This document shows, piece after piece, positions 54,301 through 64,000 of a stretch of DNA of 64,000 nt; position 1 is the stretch's first letter; every line of letters starts with the position of its first letter. Made by a program: the position numbers and the translations under genes. Origin of the DNA: Phalacrocorax aristotelis (taxonomy: Eukaryota; Chordata; Aves; Suliformes; Phalacrocoracidae); NCBI RefSeq assembly GCF_949628215.1, contig NC_134283.1, forward strand, positions 21,988,975 through 22,052,974. Reading direction: 5' to 3'. The notes beneath the pieces are model-generated. The model ran no database searches, had not been told where the DNA came from, and worked only from the letters and a program-made list of their open reading frames with translations.

Positions 54301-57300
54301 ACTTGTAGGGATGCATAGTTCAGATAGCTAAATTCTTGTGGATGAACTGAACTTGTCTTTTATTTTAGTGCAATAAGAACGCGAAACGTTCTGACATCGT
54401 GATACTGTATGCTCGTACTTTGAAAGCGCTGGATACCAGTGAACAGGAACGCATGAAAAGGTATGGAGTCTCCACGTAGGTACAACCTTGCTGACTGACT
54501 GCCATTGAAAGCTGCAGTCTGGCTTCTACTTCTTGCTTTAATTTCCTGTATTGTCTAAAGCAATTTGTGCATTCCCTTGGGTTATCCTGACTATGGCTGG
54601 CTTAACAAACCGAGGCCTTGCTCAGTTGCATGTGTCTTACTTGGAAGGAGAGTTTTCTTTTGGAAGAGAATCCTTGAGTTTGCTCTTTGCAACACTGTAA
54701 TAGCAAAAGCTATCTTGCGCTGTATCCCAAAATGTCATCACGGGAGAGCATGCAGAGTTGTTGCCAAAAAGCCGTATATTGCTAATTCATCATTAGATGA
54801 GAAAAGCAAGTCATAGTTAGAAATGCAAGGGGCGTGAATCGCTGACCTTTTCTGCCATCTTTTCTGCATGAATTAAACAGAGTAGTGTCTCATATGAATC
54901 ACTTTCCATCTTGCTTTGTCACACTCTTCATGTAGCTTTACTTAAAGGTCAGCAAGCATTCCTATGACTCTACTTTCCCCCTCCAACTTAAATGTAGACT
55001 TTTTTATTGAAAAAAGGAAAAGCAGGTATGAAGATGGGGACTAATTTATTTTAGGTAAAATACTGTCACAGATACTATTCTGAAATTAAAAACCTGTAGA
55101 TATCAGAGTTCCCCTGAATCTTTTAGTGAATAGAATTTAATTGGGGTGGTCTTCACATGTCCCTAACTATACTGCTGTTCTTTCAATGCAGTCTTTCAAC
55201 AGAAACCTCACTATCCTGTTAATTGTTAATCAGAAATGATTGAGGAGTAACTGTCACAAAGGGAAAATACCTCTTCTGTCCAGATTGCTGCTACCTGATG
55301 GTGTTTGAACTGTACCTTTAGAAGGATCACACATCTTTTATGGGGTCGATGCTGCAAAACAAATGATAAATAAGATCGATCATCCCCCCCCCCCAAAAAA
55401 AAACAGAAGACATTTGGGTGTATAAATCGTGTTATCTCTCACAGAGAGGTAGTTGTCTAACTGCTGCTTGTGTCTCAGGCTCTCGTTGCAGCCCTTTCCC
55501 ACTTGCCCTACGCCTCCTCTGCCTCTGGTTTTGTTGGGAGGCAGACAGCAATGACCGCCTGTCAGTCCAGCTGAGTTGCTGGCAGTGGCTGCTTTGTGGC
55601 ACACAGCCACAAGTGGAGGACAAATGCGAATGCTGCTGCATGCATCAATGCTGTTTACACATAGCCTTGAATTAGGTTTAAGTTCATGGGTTTTGTTCTT
55701 CACATTCAGAAAAGCCAGCCTTCAGGCTCCAGGTACTTGTGTGAAGAATGCATTTGCGATGGTTAAATAAAATATTTCCCATTTTCTTCTGCAGCAAAAA
55801 AAATTATGTGAAGACACTGTAGGGAGTTGAGAGAGGTCTGTGGTTGGTAAACATGCAAGGCTAGGTCTGTATATTTAGAAGGTAATTAGCCAAGCTAGAT
55901 CTCCCTGCGCCTGAGCTACTGAAATAACTTGAATATTGCAGCTTTTGAAGGTGCAGAAATGCATTCAGAATGCAGCGGTCAACATTCTAGACCAAATATG
56001 CAGATACTTTTAAGGAATACTGGTGTTTCTCCTCCGTCTTTATTCCTTCATATGCAAAGCATATACAACAGGGAAATTGAAGTACGTTACCAAAACTGCC
56101 ACTGCTAAATTGTAGGCTCAAGGTGAGGTAGTAAGTATGGCTTTATTAAGGGCATTCACAGAGAATTTGTCCGTATCTGTCTGTTCCTGATACAGCTATA
56201 TTTCCTGAAATACAAAATTAGTTACTGGTAGTAGAAACAAGCTTGAAGATCTTACTGTGTTATGACTTGCTGTGTTATTGACACGGTATGTTACATGGAT
56301 GTTGATGGTATAGAATTTGCAGGACTATTTCTGTAGGGAAAAAAATGAAACTGATTTCACTTTTACTCTCATCTAAATTAGCACGTTTGGAGAGAGTGAG
56401 GAGAAAGGCTGCTGTGAGTGAGTCATCCAGTGCAATTTCATAACTGAGAGCATCTGGAGGTGAATGTACTGGATGAGTGCGATACCAGATTTTCTGTTAC
56501 TTTTAAATTTACCTGAATAGGAGCTGTGTTAGGATGAAGTCTGGAGATAGGAGTTGACAGCCCAGAGAAGCATGCTAAGTATTACCTAGTCCTGAGGATT
56601 GCTTTTCTCTCATTCCTCCAGCTCTCTAGAAAAGGAGCAGATATTGCGGAGACAGGCAGAACTGGAATCTGCACAGAGCCGTCTCCAGCTGCAGGTTTTG
56701 ACAGATGAATGCAGCAAACTCCGCAAGCAAGTTCAGGTGAGTCTTACGCTGCTAGTACACAGACGATTTCCTCTCTCTTCAACCTGTCTTTTGCATGTTC
56801 CCTTAGAGGAGAAAAGACAGGCTTCCAGTTTTAATGAGCAGCAAGATTTAGTAAACTGAGGTGGTGAATCATCAGGAGTAACCTAAACATCCCAGGCTGG
56901 CATATTCATGTATACTACATAACACTGACCTTCTGGGTTTTGTTTTTTTTGGAGGTTTTTTTGTATGCTTCTAAGACTTAATCACAGTTGCAAGTACAGC
57001 TTAGCAGTATAGTTTTTTGGCTGCTGGTGTTGTAGGCTGCTCAGGTTTTGTGGTGCCTGGAAAGGCCCGGTAATCCAGCATCAAACTTATTCTAATCTTT
57101 CTCTTAGCTGCATCAAAATAAGCTTTGAAAATCTCTGTAGTAAACCTGTGATGGGACCTATTACCACTAGTTAGTCAAGAGCCTTTGAGAAGTAGTTCGT
57201 GAAGAGGCATGGCTGTTTGCAAAAACAAAAGAAAACAACAAAAAACCCTGTAATTTTTTTTGTGAAGGTCAGTCAACATTCTACTTAAGCACCTTCTGGT

Positions 57301-60300
57301 ACTGTGAGACCTGGCCTGTCAATAGGGTGGGCTGTACACATGGGCTGAATGGCTGCTAAGAGGCACCTCTGTTCCCTTGGAATACAAATTACTGAAAATA
57401 AATGACTGATTGCTAAATGACTGCTTCCTTTCTGGCTCATGCAATACTGCAATATTTTGTAATCTGTTGCAGCTGCTTTTGCAGGATTCCTGTAAATTGT
57501 GGGCTTTACTGGGGCTTCCAACTGTGATTTATCTGGCATGTTCCACCACTGCTAAGTTGTCCAATAACCCATCTCACAGCCAGTTTGCTGCTTTTTTTGT
57601 TGTATGAAGTAGATGATATCTGATCTCTTACTCTCTAGAAACTCGCCTATTTTTATACTTCTGGATTTTTTTTTTTATAGCCTTGGCTATTCATGTCTGT
57701 ACGTTAAGCAACGTCCCCTGTGCTGAAGTCTTCCTGTGTGATGTAAGATGAGGCTTTATAAATTGCTTGCCTAAATTCTTGCATGAAGCTGTATGCTCAG
57801 CAGAGCTAATAAGAAAATTGGCCCAGTTTAAGCTTTGGCTTAAGAAAAATGTGAATAAGATAAAACTGCAGGTCCATAATGTCTTCCTGCAATTCTTTTT
57901 GGTGTGAAATGATAGAGTATCCAGTCTAACTGAAGTGCATGTTATAAAGATTAAGTATCCTGTGTTCTTTAAGCTCTGTTTCAGTATTTATACTGCATTC
58001 ATCACTGTCCTGTGGTGGTTAATGTGAATGCTGGAAGCAATTTTCAGGTCCTCGTTTATACTATGAATAAACTGACAGTAAAACAATTCGCTGGGGAGTT
58101 GAAAATTAGCAGGAAGTCTGGAATAAGTCTAAGTCATTTGACTGTATTTTCAGCCTAGGCCTAATGGGTTGCTTTACTAGATGACCTCTTGTAAGACAAG
58201 GAACTACTTGCATAGAATCGTTTAGGTTGGAAGGGACCCTTGCTAGGTAACTTCAGCGTTGGTCTGGGTTCCTCAGGGCAGTGTCACACCAGGTGTTGAG
58301 TGTATGCAAGCAGAACGCACAGCCTCTCTGGGCATCTTCTTGTTTGACCACCCTCATTGAGACTTTTCCCACCCCCCCTAACATCTAATCTGAATTTGCC
58401 TTGTTACATCTTGGGTCTGTTGCCCTGGTCCTTTTAGCAAGCAATGTTACTGATGGCACAAGAAAACATGTTTAATCGGCATACAAAGCTGTAAGTCAAT
58501 ATAGAAAACGAAGTGCTGTGGGATTACAAAAGAAATGCATTAAATGTCCGTGCGCTCAGGGGGACATCTGGTATGCAAAGTTCAGTTGCACAGAACTTTA
58601 TTGGAATAGTTAGCATGTTCATTGGTTGCATACAAACCTTCGTGTCTGAAGTCTTCAGGAAAGCAAATGCCATTGGTTCCCCCCCATAAGTCACTATGTG
58701 AACCCTTTTTTATTTCTAATGTGCTGGAGAGGTGTGCCTCATCAGCAGTCGTGTCACTAGTTATGACCTTTTCTTAGGTTTGTATGCATTTTTCCCACTC
58801 TTGTCCATTAACAATCCTGTCTGTTGTAGTTTGGTATTGAAGTGTTTAAGATGATTGAGGCTAGAAAAGGGTTGGTTTTTTGTCTTTAGCTATATGCAAA
58901 TATATAACAAAAGGAACTTGAGGGGAGAGAGGGTAGGTAGCTAACTAAAACTCTGGAAGAAAGCTCTCGACAGTGTTTCTATGTGTTGAACCTGCAGTGT
59001 GTGCTGTGCTGAGCTATATGCTACACACTGCATGGCAGGTTCAGGCTTGCGTTTTGGAAGCAGTGCTGCTGAAGCCTTACTTTCGCCTAAAGCCTTTTCT
59101 TTGTGAGCGCAAAGAACTTGGGAATCAGGTTTGAGTTACTGCAGTACTCGTTCTGAGTCTGCCAAAAGTATCAATAAAGTTTAGTTAACAATAAGCAAAC
59201 CATCTCTAGCTTCTGGCATTAATGCCACTGATCGACTTGTGTAGCAAACTCATTTTTGCAAGTGGGAAACAGTAGCTCTGTTTGCATATGGAGCAGTAAA
59301 AGGAGGGCCAGCCGGGAAATGCTGTTGTGAAGAGGAAAGTGAGTGTAACTGTGAGCCTTGCAGAGGTCAGTTTATATTGCTCAATGTACTGGAAAAGCTT
59401 TTTTAAATAGTATTTTCAGAGCATCCAGAAAGAATTGGATGGCAAAATACCAATTAAAATGTGTGAACCTAGCACTTTTAGAAAAATTTTAGGCTAATGG
59501 TTTTATTGCATAAATATCTTTCATCTTTGTGACCTTTGTATTCACCTCCTGTTGATGTCTGGGGAAGATCTAGAAGTAAGTAAAACCCAATATTTCATTC
59601 AGCTGTTGCTTACAGTGAGGCTGAATAAGAATGCTCTGTGTCCCTTTGACTGAATTTGAACCTGAACCAAAGGAAGGTGGAATGCTTGTAGTCCTGCACC
59701 ATAGCTTGAGGTTGTACAGTCACGTGTTTATTCAATGCAAGATGTGCAATTTCACAATTTTTGTGCAAAATGAAAAAAAAACGTTTGCTTTGCAAACTGC
59801 AAAGCCTGGGGCTGTGTAGCACAAGACAGTGGGTGTGACTTCTGTAAGAGGTTTGTGGGAGCACAGCCAGAGAGTGACAGTCATCTGATAACTGCCTTTG
59901 TCTTTAAAGCTTTGGATTGGCTATTAAGCCTGTAACCTAATCCTCAAAAGAAAACTGGTCTGAATCTGTTGTACCTGGTGTTTTCCTTTCCTGTTCATTG
60001 TGCTCTCCTGCTTCCACTTCTCATGCGTACTCCTCAGGAAGACTTCTGCTGTACATCCTCTTCTTTCCCCAACCTGTGTGCCTCTGTTCATCCATCACAA
60101 TGACAAGCTGAAATCTAGGAGGCAGTCTTGGTGTGTGCAGAGAGACAGGCATGCCCTTGAGGCCCTTAGTCAACACTGGGCATTAGCAAAACTCTGCACG
60201 CATCTTCAAGGAAAGTAGAGGCTTTACACTACCAGAAGAGTGTTCTTTTGAGCACAGTTGTGGAATTTGTTCTGCAGTGCAACATTTTTAATCACTTTGG

Positions 60301-63300
60301 TAACGTGACTCCAGTAAGACCACCTGATTCTGCTGGGTTTGAGCACTGTATTTAAATGTAAACATTGTATTAATTGTCCTTGTAGCTTTAATTGCCTGGT
60401 TTCCTTTTTAATAACTCATGTAAAAATTGAATGTTGAGTGCAGGTGACAGGGAGAGTTTTGTGAACTCTGGAGAGCAACAAATAATTTTAACCTCTTCTG
60501 ACCCTCAGTGGTGGTATCCTCCTGCCTTTTAGAGATAACGAGCTTATTAGGCTTTTGATTAAAAGTCACTTTCTTCTAAGTTACCTGTGTTTTCACTGAC
60601 TGCTTACTGTAAGCCTGAAGGTGGGAGCTTCCCTCATAAGCATCCTAGCACAACACCACTACCACCCCACCCCAGCTTCTTCCTCCCCAGGTTGTTTTAT
60701 CTTTGCTTGCTCTAATGGGATCATCTTGAATCTTCAGCTTTGATTTTTATTCCCTTGGGGAATTTGCAATGAGCTTGATGCAAAACAGATGAGACCTCTA
60801 AAATAACAGAACGTTCTCCTCTTGAGCAATTTCCAAAAGTTATAGGTCTTGATGATAACTATTAATGTAGAGATTGATCTTTGATCTTGGAGGACTGCTG
60901 CCTTTGCTTAGATGCAAGTTAAGTGGTAGTGGCTGGTTGAATATTGAAGCTGGCTGGTAGTCTACTAATATATTCACAATATCACTCTTGTGGCCCTTAA
61001 TTGTTTAAAAATTACATAATATTTGAAGCATAATCTATGTTGCTCAGACAACAGAAAGCAAGTAGCAATTTTCTTAATATATACACTCCCTCTAATATCC
61101 CTGGGGTTCCGTACTGTCTGTTTTTGCCCTTGGATTACAGCAGGTTGGTCAACATGCTCTTTTGGGGGGCATCTTTAGTTGATTTGCAATATGCCGGTGC
61201 TGCCACTTGCATAGCCACTTCAACCCCGATGATCTCTGTGGAAAAAGGAATTCTAGGAATACCTTGTTGCTGATGGAAGCTGTCCTTGGCCGTATCTGCT
61301 GAGCATCCTTGAGCAGTCATCAGCTGAGGTGAAGGAAGAGCGGGGTGGTGGCAGAAAACAGGGCTAGAGCTCTTGAGTCGTGTCATTCCTGGAATTTGCT
61401 GTCCAGGGTTTACAGGAACAGGGTCATCTTCATTAGACTGACTCGTTTCCTGCAACGCCCTTTATATTGAAACTTGAGCTTTTAATTTTTTTATGGGGTG
61501 TTCTAGAAATTCTGGAAAATGGTTCTAATTGACTTTCTCTTGTGGTTTAACTGCATGTAATGCTTGGCAGTTCATTCTTTTCTAAACGGCATTGATCTGG
61601 TAATAATCGTTGCTGGCTATTACGTGTTGCCCAAGAGTCCTCTCTCCCACAGGTTCTGATACATACAATAACAGACTTTGACTATGTTGTGCCAGAACTC
61701 TCATAGCATTTTGAAGGCTTTTGTTGCTCACTGTCATAGTCAGTGGACTTGGAAATCCAGCATTTCAGGAACAGCCTGGAAATTGGAGCATATTCTTCCT
61801 CTTTATCTGAGAACAATGCACTTGTTGTTGGAGCATCTGAAACATAGCACAGTAGGTTAACCTTGCCAGTGACTCATTAAAGCTCTTTGGGTCTTTTTCT
61901 TTGCAGGAGCTGAAGGCTGTGGTGGCCCAGCACAATGTGAGTCCTTCTCAGCAACCTGGTAGCTCCCGCACCTGCCTCCCAGGCAGCCTCCCCTCCAGCC
62001 AAAGCCAGCGCAAGTACCACTTGGAAAAGGTTTTTGTGGTGTCTCAGACTGGGAACTGCAGAGTAATGGCATACTGTGACTCACTGAGTTGTCTTGTGGT
62101 ATCACAGCCTTCTCCACAGTCTACTTTTATTCCTGGTAATTAAGCAAGTCAAGATTTGGGGGTGAAGGTTAAATGCATGTTCTACTTGCTCCCTGCTCCC
62201 CACCTTCTCCTGCGTGTTCTTTGTAAACTGGGAATGCTCCTAAGGCTCCCTGTAATTCATCTGGCTCCTGCACTGGTAACTTCTGCTGAGCAAGGTAGTT
62301 TGTTTTACCCCCATCACTTCTACAGCAGAATCCTAGAAGAGCATCTCTGGCTCTTCTGCTGAAGTGCTGCCTCCACAAGAAGGTAAAAAGTGTGTCTGTT
62401 ACTCCTTGCAAAGGTGGGTCTTCTGAAAGAACAAGGGGCCAGCTGCGCTAGGGCGTGTGGAGACGCTTTCAGTGCTTGAGTGAGAAACATTGTTCCCCAA
62501 ATTGTAGGTGGAGTGATCCACATGCAGCTGACTTGTCAATACTTTTTTTTTTAAAAAAAAAAAGGCAAAAAACTTTTAATATGAATGATAGGAGCACTGT
62601 TTCCCAGTGAGGAAATAGGAAGCCAAGAAGTCATGGGCAGCCCTGTTTCTGTCATGCTGTTGTGGCCAGGAGCAAGTGACCTGACACCTGGACCAGTGCC
62701 AACTTGCTTTTTCAATGAAATAGATGTAGCGTTAGGATTCTGAGAGAGTTTATTTGCAAAGTACTTCAGTGCTTTCTGAAAGATGAAACTTACTTTATTT
62801 GATTAATGATTTGGATATTAATACGCCTTATCTGGGCATAACAAAATTGTTTTCTGCATTCAACTGACCTTATTTTTCTGGCTTTTGGAGCCAGGGAATG
62901 AATCTCTGAATGGAGGCTTTGTGGTGACTCCTGTTGCACACAGGTTAAGTTCATCCACAAACATTCTTTGCAGTGACACTTGTTCTCTTAAATAGCAATG
63001 TAATCCTGCTGTGTGGGGTTTTATCTAGGCAAGAATGTATTTAAAGAAACTGGTTACAAGAACCTGCTGCTCTTTAGCAAGAATTATAACACTGATACCG
63101 AGTTTGCTCTTGCTGGGTGGGATCCTTAGGGATTTAGCCCTGTTGCCATTTGAACTAAAGGAATGATTTGTGGTAGTTCTTATCCAGAGCAGCACATAAC
63201 TTCTACATGTTCATCCCACCATGGGGTTCAGTACAGACATTGTAATTTTGGTATAGAATTGCTAGTTGTATGTGTATGTCGCCTTATGATAACCTGCTTT

Positions 63301-63469
63301 ATCCTTCTTCTGTGACAGGTTGTGGTGTTAAGATGATGAGCGTGGCCAACCTGAAGAGCAGTCAGTACATCCCCATCCACAGTAAACAGATTCGGGGACT
63401 GGCTTTCGGCAATCGAGCAGATGGCTTGCTGCTCTCTGCTGCTCTGGACAACACTCTCAAACTTACCAG
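47987..63469 (+). CDS. RFWD3: RFWD3, RING and WD40 E3 ubiquitin ligase, first about 499 codons (3' part outside the window)
   Basis: RFWD3 (FANCW) ubiquitinates RPA and RAD51 at stalled forks and drives interstrand-crosslink repair. Eight coding exons are seen: 47987-48366, 49760-49992, 51758-51858, 51979-52176, 54369-54460, 56622-56736, 61907-62135 and 63319-63469. The phases are consistent and the frame runs on past the window; human RFWD3 is 774 aa. Residues 1-250 are an acidic, low-complexity N-terminal region ([17 protein letters not shown]). The C3HC4 RING covers about 262-306 ([18 protein letters not shown]). A coiled coil of about 335-376 contains [20 protein letters not shown]. The WD40 part begins near [10 protein letters not shown]. 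The ATG is the first in the exon, two bases after its acceptor, as in the family (human MAHEAMEYDV). Nothing looks broken, though the exon 49760-49992 has a weak donor, GAG|GTTTGT. Confidence 0.95.
49760..49992 (+). CDS. RFWD3: RFWD3 coding exon 2, acidic region
   Basis: The acceptor is GGACTCAG. The donor GGAG|GTTTGT is weak, but the phase (G|TT Val) and the frame of the next exon both require it. It encodes [20 protein letters not shown], then the acidic stretch [20 protein letters not shown]. Retention of the intron would add GLCYI and stop before the RING. Confidence 0.86.
51758..51858 (+). CDS. RFWD3: RFWD3 coding exon 3
   Basis: The acceptor is TTCTTTAG and the donor is GCAG|GTAAGG. 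It reads [20 protein letters not shown], then [13 protein letters not shown]. Two frames are open, but only this one joins both neighbours in phase. Confidence 0.8.
51979..52176 (+). CDS. RFWD3: RFWD3 coding exon 4, RING finger
   Basis: The acceptor is AATCCTAG and the donor is CCAG|GTAAAA. It encodes [20 protein letters not shown], then [20 protein letters not shown] and KCPQ. This is most of the C3HC4 RING, very close to human. Confidence 0.97.
52177..54368 (+). other. RFWD3: RFWD3 intron between RING exons
   Basis: A 2.2 kb AT-rich intron. I saw no additional exon and no repeat that I can name. Confidence 0.7.
54369..54460 (+). CDS. RFWD3: RFWD3 coding exon 5, end of RING
   Basis: The acceptor is TATTTTAG and the donor is AAAAG|GTATGG. 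It encodes [20 protein letters not shown], then [10 protein letters not shown], carrying the last zinc-ligand Cys of the RING. Confidence 0.97.
56622..56736 (+). CDS. RFWD3: RFWD3 coding exon 6, coiled coil
   Basis: The acceptor is TCCTCCAG and the donor is TTCAG|GTGAGT. It encodes [20 protein letters not shown], then [18 protein letters not shown], a heptad-like helix. Confidence 0.96.
56737..61906 (+). other. RFWD3: RFWD3 5.2 kb intron
   Basis: An AT-rich intron that contains a CR1 3'-end fragment at 58211-58435. No other exon or repeat was recognised. Confidence 0.75.
58211..58435 (-). mobile_element. CR1 LINE 3'-end fragment
   Basis: The + strand opens CATAGAATCGTTTAGGTTGG, then AAGGGACC, which is the reverse complement of the CR1 3' terminus with one ATTCTATG octamer at 58211-58218. 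The match continues through the CTGGGCATCTTCTTGTTTGACCACCCTCATT-like and AACATCTAATCTGAAT-like parts of the CR1 3' UTR. It is a 5'-truncated, well-diverged copy lying antisense to RFWD3. Confidence 0.85.
61907..62135 (+). CDS. RFWD3: RFWD3 coding exon 7
   Basis: The acceptor is TTTGCAG and the donor is CCTG|GTAATT. It encodes [20 protein letters not shown], then [20 protein letters not shown] and [14 protein letters not shown], aligning with human QKTFTVSQAGNCRIMAY. Confidence 0.96.
63319..63469 (+). CDS. RFWD3: RFWD3 coding exon 8, WD40 start
   Basis: The acceptor is TGTGACAG and the donor is CCAG|GTGAGC. It encodes [20 protein letters not shown], then [20 protein letters not shown] and LDNTLKLT. 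The following exons lie beyond 64000. Confidence 0.96.
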
Positions 63470-64000
63470 GTGAGCCCTGCTGGGGCAGCAACCTGTCCTA
63501 GCAGAGTTTTGGTGTGTCCAGGAGGCTGGACTGGATATTGTTCTGTTTTGCTACAAGTGTCTTGCAGCGCTTGCTGTTCTGCTTTCCAAAAGAAGCTGCT
63601 AAGATGGATCAGGTCTGCATATTCTTCCTGTATGTGGGAACTAATGGAAGGGAATAATTGTTCAAGCTTTCAGACCTTTTAGGAGGAGGTGTTGCAGAGC
63701 TACTTGTCTGTGATACTTTTCCTGTGGAGAACTTGGTAGAAAACAAATAATTCAGCATGGATTGGCCAAATTGTGTTGAGAGCAAATGTAGCATAATGTA
63801 TAGATGTGAAATTTACTCTCCGCTTGGTTTTCTGTTACTGCAGGGAAATGCAAAGTGTGGGAACTTGGACGGCATAAAACATAAACAAGGGGTGTTTAGG
63901 TTGGGCGCTTTCTTCCCTGCACTAAGTTGGCTTCTCTGACTTTAAACTTCTTGCAGAGCATGGAATTCAGCTGGGATATGAATGTATAGGCAGTGTTGTT
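63470..64000 (+). other. RFWD3: RFWD3 intron at the right window edge
   Basis: No further RFWD3 exon can be recognised before the end of the window. Confidence 0.6.

Noticed and set aside
1-64000. Retroviral or other virus-derived copies
   Set aside because: No reverse transcriptase, capsid or envelope-like stretch and no long terminal repeats were recognised apart from the two CR1 LINE fragments.

Overview
This is vertebrate nuclear DNA, most likely from a bird. It carries four host genes in a row on the + strand: the 3' part of WDR59, then complete FA2H, complete MLKL, and the 5' part of RFWD3. The human 16q23 block (RFWD3-MLKL-FA2H-WDR59) has the same neighbours in the same relative orientation. 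Reptile/bird origin is inferred from two decayed CR1 LINE fragments, compact introns (several MLKL introns are about 100-500 bases) and protein sequences diverged from mammals. No long intact transposon and no retroviral fossil was recognised.

Layout. Positions 1-19885 hold the last ten coding exons of WDR59 (a GATOR2 subunit). Its 10.3 kb intron contains a perfect 23-bp tandem array of 24 copies. A probable 3' UTR runs to about 21.4 kb, followed by GC-rich intergenic DNA. FA2H (fatty acid 2-hydroxylase, 373 aa predicted) starts in a CpG island at 26.2-26.7 kb and ends at 37707, with two poly(A) signals near 38.45 kb. MLKL (necroptosis effector pseudokinase, 485 aa predicted) occupies 40281-44925 in ten coding exons. 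A CpG-island promoter with four CCAAT boxes leads RFWD3, an E3 ligase of crosslink repair. Its non-coding first exon ends at 45701, its ATG is at 47987, and eight coding exons (about 499 codons) lie in the window before it runs off the right edge.

The genes do not form a functional pathway. They are independent housekeeping or inducible genes kept in ancient synteny: amino-acid sensing to mTORC1 (WDR59), 2-hydroxy-sphingolipid synthesis (FA2H), membrane-rupturing cell death (MLKL) and RPA ubiquitination/Fanconi repair (RFWD3). All exon boundaries were read by eye from AG/GT splice sites and reading phase. Phases add up across every junction in all four genes.

No convincing new biological system was found. 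The best second-look items are the 23-bp array in WDR59, an unexplained 326-codon minus-strand open frame between FA2H and MLKL, conserved hydroxyl residues at the kinase-target positions of MLKL, and AT-rich motif-dense islands in the otherwise GC-rich FA2H neighbourhood.
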